Below are positions 1 through 7,541 of a DNA stretch of 15,155 bases, in pieces. Position numbers and translations under genes: made by a program. The notes beneath the pieces were generated by a model. The model did not search any database, had not been told where the DNA came from, and saw only the letters and a program-made list of their open reading frames with translations. Source of the stretch: Dokdonella_A sp039926425 (GTDB lineage: Bacteria > Pseudomonadota > Gammaproteobacteria > Xanthomonadales > Rhodanobacteraceae); assembly GCF_039926425.1 (NCBI RefSeq), contig NZ_JBDSWZ010000041.1, forward strand, positions 1-15,155. The letters are read 5' to 3'. The number at the start of each line of letters is the position of its first letter. Positions within the stretch are counted from its first letter, which is position 1.

Positions 1-8
1 CGTGAAGA

Positions 9-428
9 CTAACGGCTCGATGGCGCTTTCGTTGGCTTGATGAATTCCACGCGACGGAAGCGCAGCGCCGACCAGTCCTCATCGATGGCGACCGCACGCA
101 CCGTATCGAAACCGAGACGCTTCAGCACTGCCCAACCGGTATCGCGATTGAAGTCGCACGTGTAGTTTTTCGACGTGCCCTTCGGATACGCGAACCACAG
201 CACCGCGTCGCCGTCGGATTTCGCGGCGAGAACCTTCGACAGCGCATCGACTTCTCGTTGCCTGGTCGCAAACGCCAGCGCGAACCCGAACGCCGTTGCC
301 GTATTCGGATTGCGTAGCACCTTCACGTCCTTCAGCGCTTCCACTTGGGACTCGAACGACGCGGGCGCGTTCACCACGAGGATCTCGCGCTGGTGCTTCA
401 GCTGGAGTTTGTCGAACACGGCAAGCAC
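9..428 (-). CDS. Conserved small cytoplasmic protein of unknown function (DUF3052-like)
   Basis: A 139-residue protein with no signal peptide and no membrane segment, so probably cytoplasmic. It starts at GTG (426-428 on the complement), preceded by a good Shine-Dalgarno GAGGAG six bases upstream, which decides the start. The N-terminal half has the pattern of a small alpha/beta domain (strand ILVVNAP at 16-22). The C-terminal half carries a highly patterned block: LWFAYPKGTSK (77-87), NRDTGW (94-99) and AIDEDWSALRFR (114-125). I recall this block from small bacterial proteins often labelled DUF3052 or simply hypothetical; the label is from memory. No catalytic residues can be assigned. It lies 87 bases downstream of the secreted P-domain gene on the same strand, so it may be read from the same transcript, but its predicted location gives no shared job. 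Confidence 0.85.
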   Translation of the reverse strand: MLAVFDKLQLKHQREILVVNAPASFESQVEALKDVKVLRNPNTATAFGFALAFATRQREVDALSKVLAAKSDGDAVLWFAYPKGTSKNYTCDFNRDTGWAVLKRLGFDTVRAVAIDEDWSALRFRRVEFIKPTKAPSSR

Positions 429-515
429 GGCGGTCTCCTCTCGCTGCGGAACGAAGCGGACGGGCTGCGCATTTTACTGTCCGTTGCGCCGCCAGCGGGG
501 CCACGCAGTCTTCCG

Positions 516-2096
516 TCAATGCACGCGGTTATTGCCTGGTGGAAAGTCGCCATTCTTTCCAAGCGGAATCTCGATTGTCGTGGCAGGGGCGGTGCTGGGG
601 CGAACGACGAACTTTGATTGTCCTTCGGTCGCACTGGGTCGCCATACGGCGTAGTCGTCCAGGCCGTCGCCATCGTAGTCGCCGGAGAGCGCGAAGTCGG
701 TCGCACTGAGTCCGAAAGCCACGGCAGGCTGTCCAATTCCGCTGCCTGTGTCGCGGGTTGTCCAATTGAGCTGCCCGCCCGCACCGCGAACGATGGTGAT
801 GTCGGCCAGCTCGTCTCCGAACTGATTGCCCGTCACGATGATGTCGCTTGGCGTTCCGAAATTGAATGAGCCCTCCGGAGCACCGTCGATTCCGTTGAAG
901 ATGCGAAAACTTGCAACCCCCGATCCTGCATTGGCCTGGATCGCCATGTCGGCGATGCCATCTCCGGTGTAGTCGACTCCGCCGGACGCAAAGCTGCCGT
1001 TTTCGCCGGTGACAAGAGTGCGGTCGGCGCCACCGGCACTGAGCTTCACCAACGTCTTCGACGCATCGCCCGCTTGCGCACCACTGCGAAACACTGCGAA
1101 GTCGGAGCGGCGATCGCCGTCGTAGTCGCCCACGTGCCTGGGGTCGTCGCCCGTGTGTCCAAATGCCTGCGTCAGCAACCGCGTCGGACGGCTCGACCGC
1201 CGGACGATGAACTGCGCCGAATCGCCCGCACGCCAGACCGCCGCATCGCCGATGCCGTCGCCGTCCCAGTCACCGGTGAGGAACGTATCGGTCGAGAGAC
1301 CGAGAGCGAAGCTGTCGACCGCGCCACCTGCAGCCACATGGTTGTCCTTCACGAACCAGGTCACAACGCCGCCCGGGCCGCCGCCGATGTTGCGCACCAG
1401 CACGTAACTGCTGCGCCCTGAACCCGTCAGGTCGAACCATGCCAGCTTGCACGAGCCGATCGTCGAAGGGTCGAAGCCCGATCGGAAGAGTGCATCGCTG
1501 GCATCGAGGATGCCCAGCTGAGCGCTCGAGACCAGACCGGCGTCCCCCGCAGACAGATCGGCAATGTTGAGCGTCCAGGTGCCGTTCGCATCCGCGGGCG
1601 CGAGCCCTGCAAACGCAGCGGTCAACGACGTGGAACAGCCGCCGTGATCGCTCGGCGTCCCGTCCTCGCTTGAGACTCCGCCCGTGCTCGCGCGGTAGCT
1701 TGCCGGAGGAATGTTGCCGGATCCGGCGAGCTCGGCCGCTGCCCACAGATCGGTGCCGGCATCGTCGAACAGATAGGTACCGGAGAAATTGGATCCTCGC
1801 CCGACGGATGAAGCGGCGCGGTAGGCCAGACGCGAGAAAATCACCAGGCGCGCAGTACCGCCGGGCGACAGGAGTGTCGCGCGCAGATCGCCAACGAACG
1901 AGTGCGTCAGAGCAAGCCGCAGACGAACCTGCGCGACCGGCTGGGTGAATCCCGAGACGCTGAACGTGATGTTCGATCCGGACGCGTTGTGATCGGGAAT
2001 GGGGCCGACCCCGGCGCCTGCAAATTCCGCCGCGTGCAGCGCGTTCGCTGCGAGCATGGCAAGGAGGCCGGCAATAATCCGGTTGGTTCGCTTCAT
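516..2096 (-). CDS. Secreted P/Homo B-domain protein with C-terminal FG-GAP/VCBS repeats
   Basis: A 526-residue exported protein. Residues 1-22 are a Sec signal peptide (KR start, hydrophobic core, ALHA end). Residues about 24-197 match a P/Homo B (proprotein convertase P) beta-sandwich, with VRLRLALTHSFVGDLRATL (57-75), GTYLFDD (106-112) and NGTWTLNIAD (171-180). P domains usually follow a subtilisin-like protease, but none is present here. Residues 202-209 (ALFRSGFD) match the tail motif found in the three other large exported proteins of this window. Residues about 220-526 hold six repeats of about 50 residues with calcium-loop patterns at 276-284 (DWDGDGIGD), 324-332, 375-383, 424-432 (degenerate) and 473-481, plus a weak first copy at 222; these are FG-GAP/VCBS propeller blades. 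The likely role is surface or extracellular binding; the ligand is unknown. ATG at 2094-2096 has a weak GGGGA upstream. It is divergent from the beta-helix gene at 2451. Confidence 0.93.
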   Translation of the reverse strand: MKRTNRIIAGLLAMLAANALHAAEFAGAGVGPIPDHNASGSNITFSVSGFTQPVAQVRLRLALTHSFVGDLRATLLSPGGTARLVIFSRLAYRAASSVGRGSNFSGTYLFDDAGTDLWAAAELAGSGNIPPASYRASTGGVSSEDGTPSDHGGCSTSLTAAFAGLAPADANGTWTLNIADLSAGDAGLVSSAQLGILDASDALFRSGFDPSTIGSCKLAWFDLTGSGRSSYVLVRNIGGGPGGVVTWFVKDNHVAAGGAVDSFALGLSTDTFLTGDWDGDGIGDAAVWRAGDSAQFIVRRSSRPTRLLTQAFGHTGDDPRHVGDYDGDRRSDFAVFRSGAQAGDASKTLVKLSAGGADRTLVTGENGSFASGGVDYTGDGIADMAIQANAGSGVASFRIFNGIDGAPEGSFNFGTPSDIIVTGNQFGDELADITIVRGAGGQLNWTTRDTGSGIGQPAVAFGLSATDFALSGDYDGDGLDDYAVWRPSATEGQSKFVVRPSTAPATTIEIPLGKNGDFPPGNNRVH

Positions 2097-2178
2097 GATG
2101 TGGTTCCCCAGTCGTGACCCGATCCCCGGTCAGCGGCGCATCCTAATCGACGCGCCGTGCGTTGGGGAGGCGTATTGC

Positions 2179-2202
2179 GCCGCACGGTGGCGCACGTGCG
2201 GC
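2179..2202. repeat. Inverted repeat, 7-bp stem with 10-base loop
   Basis: GCCGCAC (2179-2185) and GTGCGGC (2196-2202) are perfect reverse complements. No T-run follows on either strand, so it is not a clear intrinsic terminator. It could be an operator, a hairpin in the minus-strand 5' leader, or part of a dispersed intergenic repeat together with the heptamer array 18 bases away. Confidence 0.5.
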
Positions 2203-2219
2203 AGTCGCCCGCACTTCTG

Positions 2220-2240
2220 AACGGGCAACGGGCAACGGGC
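2220..2240. repeat. Heptanucleotide tandem repeat, three copies of AACGGGC
   Basis: Three exact copies of AACGGGC lie head to tail, followed by a partial AACG. Short heptamer arrays like this are, from memory, seen in intergenic DNA of Xanthomonas relatives. Copy number is low and no function can be assigned. It is in non-coding DNA between divergent promoters. Confidence 0.8.
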
Positions 2241-2371
2241 AACGAAAATCCCGACCGACCAGCCGCGCCGGACGACAAAACCGCAATGTCCGCTTTCGAG
2301 GCGATCTCGCGTAACGGACCCATAGCGGGACTTCACGTCCCCGATGATGTGAATACCGAACCGGCCCGCCA

Positions 2372-2400
2372 TTGACGCGTGCATTCCATGGTTCTGTTTT
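2372..2400 (+). promoter_or_regulatory. Possible sigma-70 promoter for the beta-helix gene
   Basis: TTGACG (2372-2377) is one base from the -35 consensus. It is followed after 17 bases by TGTTTT (2395-2400), a poor -10 with three of six matches. Transcription from here would give a 5' leader of about 45 bases before the ATG at 2451. The -10 is weak, so the call is tentative. Confidence 0.3.
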
Positions 2401-2450
2401 CAAAAGCATCCCTACCCACGTCAGTCACGCTCATTGCGTGAGGAGAATCG

Positions 2451-3860
2451 ATGAACCAGCCCAATGACCGCCCTGGTGGCCTCTCGCGCCTGCGCAGACC
2501 CGATGCACGAACTGCACTCGCCGCAGCGCTCGCTCTTGCGTTTGCAGCCGCCGCCGGCAGCGCAAGCGCGGCAACACAGGTCGTCAGCAACTGCAATGAC
2601 ACCGGCAGTGGCAGCCTGCGTGCAGCGATCACTGCCGCGATGAGCGGCGACACGGTCGACGCAACCGGACTCAGCTGCAGCACGATTTCGCTGTCCACCG
2701 GTTCATTGGTCGTGACGGCCGACGATCTGAAGATCAGCGGCGCCGGCCGGTCGCGTCTGACAGTCACGAACGGCGCCAAGTACGGGCGCGTGATCCGTCA
2801 CGAAGGGACTGGCGTTCTGAATCTCTACGGCATGACGATCAGCGGCGGAGTGGTGTCGCCAGCGGCGACCGAAGCAGGCACGCGCGGCGGCTGCATCTAC
2901 TCCAACGGAACGGTGAATCTGGGCAATCTTGTCAGCCCGGCCGATCAAGCGAGTGGCGTTTCAGTCGCGGATTGCACGGCGGTCTCCACGCAGGCCAATG
3001 TGGAGGCTCAAGGTGGCGGTATTTTTGCGCGTGTCAGTGTGGGTTTGGCGAACAGCACCGTCACTCACTCGCGGGCGGTTGCACAGGACTCTGCGACCAA
3101 GTCCACCGGTGGCGGCATCTTTGTCGGGCAAGGGCCGTTTTCGATGAAATACAGCGAAGTCAGCGATTGCGCTGCAAGCGGTCCGACCGGTGTCGCGGGC
3201 GGGATTGCTGCGATCTTCGTCAACCAGGTCACCGTCACGCATTCGACGATCGCCGGCAATGCGGCATCGGCGCGAGCCGGCGGCGCGTATCTCGGAACGA
3301 CCGGCGGGGACTTGGTCTCGATCGACAATTCGACCATTTCGGGCAACACGTCTGAACGCGGAGAATCCGGTGTGGTCACGAACGTGCTGTCGGGAACGAC
3401 GCCGGGCGCGATTCATATCTATTCCAGCACCGTCACGGGAAACCAGTCCATGTCGACGACGTTCGGGGCGGCCGCCGGGCTGTCCGTGTCGGGTCCGGCG
3501 ATCCTTCAAAGCACCATCGTCTCCGGCAATACCCGAGTGAACCTGGATTCCGATTTGCGGCTGACCGGCACCAGCACCGGCGCTGACAATCTGGTGGGTG
3601 TGTCAGTCGGCAACGCCCCTCCCTCTGCCGGACTCATCACGACCACGGATCCGAAACTGGGACCGCTCGCGAATCGTGGAGGTCCGACACGGACGCATGA
3701 ACCGCTGATGGGGAGCCAGGCGATCGATCATGGCAACAACACCTTCGGATCAACCACTGATCAGCGCGGTTCCGGGTTCGCGCGAACGCTTGGCGCCACC
3801 ACCGACATTGGTGCTGTCGAACGCAATCCGGACATCATCTTCGCGAACGGTTTCGACTGA
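2451..3860 (+). CDS. Secreted right-handed beta-helix protein, choice-of-anchor Q type (first paralog)
   Basis: A 469-residue exported protein. The signal peptide is long (residues 1-40): a polar, RR-containing n-region, a hydrophobic stretch at 21-36, and cleavage probably after GSASA. Residues about 42-400 form a repetitive beta-helix with recurring ladder motifs such as NSTVTHS (201-207), STIAGN (265-270), NSTISGN (293-299) and SSTVTGN (325-331), plus GGGIF turns. Residues 400-457 match the choice-of-anchor Q pattern: DPKLGPLANRGGPTRTH, GSQAIDHGN, TDQRG, TDIGAVE. The chain ends exactly on the tail motif DIIFANGFD (461-469). Cys48, 76, 148 and 175 are conserved in the paralog at 5496. No pectate-lyase or glycosidase active site is evident, so an adhesin or surface-display role is inferred. 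AGGAG five bases before the ATG supports the start. The lipoprotein gene converges on it 63 bases downstream. Confidence 0.94.
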   Translation: MNQPNDRPGGLSRLRRPDARTALAAALALAFAAAAGSASAATQVVSNCNDTGSGSLRAAITAAMSGDTVDATGLSCSTISLSTGSLVVTADDLKISGAGRSRLTVTNGAKYGRVIRHEGTGVLNLYGMTISGGVVSPAATEAGTRGGCIYSNGTVNLGNLVSPADQASGVSVADCTAVSTQANVEAQGGGIFARVSVGLANSTVTHSRAVAQDSATKSTGGGIFVGQGPFSMKYSEVSDCAASGPTGVAGGIAAIFVNQVTVTHSTIAGNAASARAGGAYLGTTGGDLVSIDNSTISGNTSERGESGVVTNVLSGTTPGAIHIYSSTVTGNQSMSTTFGAAAGLSVSGPAILQSTIVSGNTRVNLDSDLRLTGTSTGADNLVGVSVGNAPPSAGLITTTDPKLGPLANRGGPTRTHEPLMGSQAIDHGNNTFGSTTDQRGSGFARTLGATTDIGAVERNPDIIFANGFD

Positions 3861-3923
3861 CGAGACCGACGACCATCAATGGTGCGCGCGCGTTGGAACG
3901 ACGCCGCGTTTCGGCAACTCCGG

Positions 3924-4430
3924 TCAGCGCGCCGCAGGCGATGGGTCGTCGGCCGGTACCCAGTGGCGACTTTCGGCGCAGCTTGACGCCTTGTAGGCGT
4001 GATTCACCCAATCGCCACCTTCGATCGTGAACACGATCGAATATTCCTTTCCGCAATCGGGAATGTTGGCCGCGGTCATGCGCGCTGTGACCGGCCCCAG
4101 TTGCCCGTCGAGGTGGGCCTCGCCCTCCTCCACGCTGAATTGGCGCACCAGAAAGTAGCCCGCCGGAAGCGTATTCGCAGCGCCTGGCGCGGTCGCAACG
4201 ATCGGATGGACGCGCCGCAGGGCGTCGCGTGCGCGCGGATCGAGAGACGCCGGCGCCACGATGGTGGCGATGTCGCCTTTGGCATCGATCTGCTTGAACG
4301 TGACGACGGCGATCGCATCGAAGTCACGCTGGGTGACCTGGAAATTCACCATCCGCTTGTCTTGCTGGTATTGCAGACCGTTGCAGGCGGACAGGCTGAA
4401 ACCGATGAGCAGGGTCACGATCATTCGCAT
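3924..4430 (-). CDS. Small predicted lipoprotein of unknown function
   Basis: A 168-residue protein starting at the ATG at 4428-4430. The open frame extends upstream to 4700, but that part reads as non-coding, Arg-rich sequence, while this start sits directly before a typical lipoprotein signal: MRMIVTLLIGFSLSAC with lipobox LSAC, Cys16 being the lipidated residue. Asn follows the cysteine, so there is no Asp+2 inner-membrane signal and outer-membrane delivery is plausible. The mature part is a mixed alpha/beta domain. It has regular strands (DAIAVVTFKQID, GYFLVRQFSV, EYSIVFTIEGGDWVNHAYK) and two further cysteines, Cys126 and Cys151, that could form a disulfide. I do not recognise the family. 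The ribosome binding site is weak. The gene lies inverted between the two beta-helix paralogs and is divergent from the gene at 4714. Confidence 0.82.
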   Translation of the reverse strand: MRMIVTLLIGFSLSACNGLQYQQDKRMVNFQVTQRDFDAIAVVTFKQIDAKGDIATIVAPASLDPRARDALRRVHPIVATAPGAANTLPAGYFLVRQFSVEEGEAHLDGQLGPVTARMTAANIPDCGKEYSIVFTIEGGDWVNHAYKASSCAESRHWVPADDPSPAAR

Positions 4431-4674
4431 GGCGTTGTCCCGTCTTGAAAGAAATGCGGCGTCGGCGAGGATCAGGGAATCATCATCTTGCCGGATCCGC
4501 CCGCCGGTGCGACGTCGCGCGCCGGCTGCGCCAACCTGCGCGCTCCGCTGTCCGGTTTTCCATGGTATCGGTGTTTGACCACTGATCACTGCCCATCTCT
4601 CCATGCACCCGGGGTTCTGCAAAGCCGTCACCGACGACCGTGGACACCGCCTCCATCCTCTCTTCCATCCTCGT

Positions 4675-4695
4675 GTCGGCGATGCTTGTGCCGAC
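4675..4695. repeat. Inverted repeat just upstream of the periplasmic protein start
   Basis: GTCGGC (4675-4680) and GCCGAC (4690-4695) are separated by nine bases, ending 18 bases before the ATG at 4714. It could be an operator or a leader hairpin near the ribosome binding site; a 6-bp stem in GC-rich DNA can also arise by chance. Confidence 0.35.
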
Positions 4696-4713
4696 CTCAA
4701 TCCAGGTCACGCG

Positions 4714-5319
4714 ATGAACGCACGCAATTCACGATTTTCGTCTGCTGCCAGGGTCGTACTGCTCGGCATTGCCGCGCTCACCGGCCCGTCCCTCTCGTAC
4801 GCAGCGTGTACGCGCGACGACGCCTTCAACCGGATGATGGCGCTCAGTCAGTTCGGCATGAAACTGCAGGCGGCGTTGCCCGATCCATTGAAGGATCCGC
4901 GCGGCTACGAAGCCAACTATCGTCGTGTCGGCAGTTTCAACGAGCGGCTTGGCGCTGTCGGCCAGCCACTGGCCGATGCAAAGTATGACGAAGCCTGCAC
5001 CGCATACGACGCACTTGCGAAGGACTACAACGTGGACCTTGCCGCGCAAGGCGTGCGTTCGCTGGCGGTCGTCGAGGCCGAAGGCAGGCACCCGCCGAAA
5101 ACGGGCTGCGATCTGGCGGAGTCGGCGCGACGCTCGATGTGGCTCACCGAATCGTTCCAGACGCATGCGCAAGCCGCAAACGGGTCCCGCGATGGCTGGC
5201 AAACCTTCGGCAAGGAGATGGAACCGGTCGGATTGCTGATGCAGCAGGATCCAAACAGGGCGTGTGCGTTGATCGACACCATCGCGGCGAAATACGGCTT
5301 TCGGCGGACCGGGAGCTGA
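4714..5319 (+). CDS. Periplasmic four-cysteine protein of unknown function
   Basis: A 201-residue protein. I chose the ATG at 4714 over the in-frame ATG at 4603 because it directly precedes a Sec signal peptide (polar n-region NARNSRF, hydrophobic core VVLLGIAALTG, cleavage after SLSYA at residue 30), while the 37 upstream residues have no protein character. AGG lies eight bases before the start, so the ribosome binding site is modest. The mature protein is mostly helical and carries four cysteines (Cys32, 95, 132, 184), consistent with two disulfides in the periplasm. It has no membrane segment after the signal and no recognised catalytic motif. It is divergent from the lipoprotein gene, and a 176-base gap separates it from the second beta-helix gene on the same strand. 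I do not recognise the family. Confidence 0.82.
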   Translation: MNARNSRFSSAARVVLLGIAALTGPSLSYAACTRDDAFNRMMALSQFGMKLQAALPDPLKDPRGYEANYRRVGSFNERLGAVGQPLADAKYDEACTAYDALAKDYNVDLAAQGVRSLAVVEAEGRHPPKTGCDLAESARRSMWLTESFQTHAQAANGSRDGWQTFGKEMEPVGLLMQQDPNRACALIDTIAAKYGFRRTGS

Positions 5320-5495
5320 CGCATCGGCGCTCGACGCCCTGCGACCCGACGCACAGTCGGTATCCGACGGGTGCAGAAGGCGATGCGATCTTCGAGCCCG
5401 GTGTCGAAGCCGTCGAGTGAGGCAGGCGTCTGCGGCGACATGTCCAAACCCGACGCGCTGTGTCGTTCTAGAAGGCACACCACCAGGGAATTGCC

Positions 5496-6959
5496 ATGCG
5501 CACATCCAATCGATCCACTGCCGTCAATGCGCTCGCGCGCAGTCTGGCCCTGGCACTCGCCGGCGTTGTGCTCACCGACGGCTCTGGCGCGGCTGCTGCG
5601 ACACCCATGCGCATTCGCGATCTGCCCGCGGCGCCCCGCCAGACCCACGCCGGCCCGACACCCGCCGGCAGCAATCTCGTGGTTACCAACTGTGCCGACA
5701 GCGGGCCCGGCAGCCTGCGTCAGGCGATGCTCGACGCACGCAACAACACCATCATCGATTTCAGGCAGCTGCAATGCAGCACCATTACCCTGACGACTGG
5801 CGCGCTGACCGACCCGGACACCGATTCGCTGCAGCTGGTCGCCACGCCGGCGATCGTCAGCGGCAGGCCGCAGCCGACGGTGACGATCAACGGTGGCGAC
5901 GCGAGCCGCATCATCGAACACCGCTCCGGCGGTCATCTGGAACTGACCGGCATTGCCCTTGCGAACGGGCGTTCAACCGCCGGTAAAGGCGGCTGCCTTT
6001 ATTCGATCGGGCACATCACGCTGACTGCCGTGACGGTCAGCAATTGTTCGTCCGTTGCGACCGGCTCCAGCGCCGCGCTGGGTGGCGGCATCTGGTCCGA
6101 CGATCAGGTGGATCTGCTGTACAGCACGGTCAGCGGCAATGTGGCGCTCGCCAATACGGGCGGCTATTCCTACGGTGGCGGCGTCTTCTCCTCGTACGGT
6201 GTCTATTCGCTTTTCAGCACCGTGCAAGGCAACCGCGCGACCGGCTTCGGTTACGGCGGTGGCGTAAGCGTGGTGGGGTATGCCTCACTGAGATCATCGA
6301 CGATCAACGCAAACACCGCAGCCTACGGTGGCGGTCTCGCGTTGTTCAGCGGGGGCACTGGCCCGGGTGACTTCCGCATCCGCAACAGCACCATTGCGTC
6401 CAACCATGCCACGGGATTCGCCGCAGGCATCGAAGTGATCGGATCGCTGACGATCCACAACAGCACCATCGCACTCAACGTGAGCGATCATGCAAATACG
6501 GCAACCATTGCGGCCGGCGTCATGATGGAAGGCACGCATCAACTCACGCTGGTCAGCTCGATCGTTGCGCGCAATACGCAGGGCGGCGTCGCACACGACG
6601 TCGGAGGGTTCGGAACGATCGACGGCAGCGCCAATCTCGTCATGAGTTCCAGCCTGACACTGCCGGCCGGCACGCTCACCTCCGATCCGATGTTGAACGT
6701 GTTCGGCAACTACGGTGGACAGACCAACCTGCTCGGACTGAAGCCGGGCAGCCCTGCGATCAATGCCGGCAGCAATCCGTTGAACACGCTGTGCGACCAG
6801 CGCGGCGGAACGCTCACACCGTCGTTTGGAATGACCGGCATCTATCAGCGGGTGGCTGGCAACGCCCCGGACATTGGCGCGTTCGAATACGCTGCCGGCG
6901 ACCTGCTGTTCGCCGATGGCTTCGAAGAGGTCGCGCTCTATTCGTGTTATCCGACCTGA
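5496..6959 (+). CDS. Secreted right-handed beta-helix protein, choice-of-anchor Q type (second paralog)
   Basis: A 487-residue exported protein and a diverged paralog of the product at 2451. Signal peptide residues 1-35 end in AAAA. A Pro/Ala-rich linker (37-58) is absent from the first paralog. The shared N-terminal signature is TNCADSGPGSLRQAM (64-78), then QCSTITL (93-99), GGCLYS (165-170) and VSNCSS (181-186), with the same four cysteines (66, 94, 167, 184). Beta-helix rungs recur as YSTVSGN (209-215), FSTVQGN (240-246), SSTINAN (267-273), NSTIASN (297-303) and NSTIALN (322-328). Residues about 397-464 match the choice-of-anchor Q end: SDPML, GLKPGSPAINAGS, CDQRG, PDIGAFE. The tail is DLLFADGFEEVALYSC (469-484) plus three residues. 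AGGGAA five bases upstream fixes the ATG. It converges with the broken VOC gene, 25 bases apart. No enzyme active site is visible; binding or display is inferred. Confidence 0.94.
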   Translation: MRTSNRSTAVNALARSLALALAGVVLTDGSGAAAATPMRIRDLPAAPRQTHAGPTPAGSNLVVTNCADSGPGSLRQAMLDARNNTIIDFRQLQCSTITLTTGALTDPDTDSLQLVATPAIVSGRPQPTVTINGGDASRIIEHRSGGHLELTGIALANGRSTAGKGGCLYSIGHITLTAVTVSNCSSVATGSSAALGGGIWSDDQVDLLYSTVSGNVALANTGGYSYGGGVFSSYGVYSLFSTVQGNRATGFGYGGGVSVVGYASLRSSTINANTAAYGGGLALFSGGTGPGDFRIRNSTIASNHATGFAAGIEVIGSLTIHNSTIALNVSDHANTATIAAGVMMEGTHQLTLVSSIVARNTQGGVAHDVGGFGTIDGSANLVMSSSLTLPAGTLTSDPMLNVFGNYGGQTNLLGLKPGSPAINAGSNPLNTLCDQRGGTLTPSFGMTGIYQRVAGNAPDIGAFEYAAGDLLFADGFEEVALYSCYPT

Positions 6960-6984
6960 CCGGTCGTGGTGGCCGTCGCCGACG

Positions 6985-7383
6985 TTATTGCGGCGCGGCG
7001 ACAATGGCCTCGAGATCCTGTCCATGGGAAATCTCGAGCGTGTGTCCGTCGGGGTCGCGAATCAGCGCCCAGTAGCCGACAGGCGGATCCATCTGCTCCG
7101 GCTCTCACGCCAGGCAGCCCTTGTGGCGCGCGAGGTTCGACAGGCGATCCACCTCCGCGTGCGACGACACGCCAACACCCAGGTGCGCCATGGGAAGCAG
7201 GGGCTTGATCTCGCCGGCCGTTTCCATGAGCACGATGGCAAAGGGTCGGGTGCGATCACTGACCCATGCGACGCCTGGGCGACGATGCACGACCGTCATG
7301 CGGGCGTACTGCGCATAGAACGCAATGCTCGCTTCCAGCGAGTGAACGGGAAGCGCGATGTGCGTGAGCCCGATGTCGCCCAT
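6985..7383 (-). pseudogene. VOC (glyoxalase/bleomycin-resistance fold) gene with in-frame TGA
   Basis: The frame opens at the ATG at 7381-7383 and reads 92 residues (GLTHIALPVHSLEASIAFYA at 5-24, then PMAHLGVGV at 64-72) to a TGA at 7105-7107. The same frame then continues for 39 codons with clear family sequence (PPVGYWALIRDPDGHTLEIS, ending in TAA at 6985-6987). With the TGA counted as one residue the product is 132 residues, a normal single-domain VOC length. His8, His67 and Glu117 occupy positions expected for metal ligands. The stop removes the last strand and Glu117, so the truncated product should not form a proper metal site. A single substitution in a sense codon such as CGA explains it. 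A sequencing error is the main alternative. No selenocysteine context is visible. The original role was probably a small-molecule lyase, dioxygenase or binding protein; the substrate is unknown. Confidence 0.85.
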
Positions 7384-7541
7384 GCCGCCAAACGAAGCCT
7401 TGGAATCGTCGCCCGGATCTTGCTCGGATGAAGCGCCACGATCAAGGAGCGGGAACCGGGGTGCTGCGTGGTGGTCGATCGGCGTCGTGCGTCGGACCTC
7501 GCCAGGGTGCGCTCACTGCGCGCGCCGCAACGACGCTGCCG

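Larger units (their letters stand above)
2097..2450. other. Divergent intergenic region (354 bases)
   Basis: This gap separates the divergent P-domain and beta-helix genes, so it should hold promoters for both. It contains a 7-bp inverted repeat (2179-2202), a three-copy heptamer repeat (2220-2240), a possible plus-strand promoter (2372-2400) and the Shine-Dalgarno for the gene at 2451. Short open frames crossing it lack ribosome binding sites and recognisable protein patterns, so I call no gene here. Confidence 0.6.

Noticed and set aside
516..2096. Subtilisin-like protease fused to the P domain
   Set aside because: The P domain begins directly after the signal peptide and no Asp/His/Ser catalytic blocks are present.
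4431..4713. Possible extra coding on either strand in the gap between the lipoprotein and periplasmic genes
   Set aside because: The frames upstream of both chosen starts lack protein character and good ribosome binding sites. The stretch around 4575-4600 (ACTGATCACTG) looks like a relic of an intergenic repeat; I see no gene.
5025..5936. 303-codon minus-strand open frame crossing 5025-5936
   Set aside because: It overlaps two signal-peptide genes and their gap on the opposite strand, with no ribosome binding site and no recognisable protein pattern.
6975..7002. Inverted repeat GTCGCCG / CGGCGAC spanning the VOC stop as a terminator
   Set aside because: The loop is 14 bases, the right arm lies inside the VOC frame, and there is no T-run, so evidence is too weak to call a terminator.
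7105..7107. TGA read as selenocysteine in the VOC gene
   Set aside because: The position is not a catalytic or cysteine-like site in this fold, and no SECIS-like hairpin is evident just downstream.
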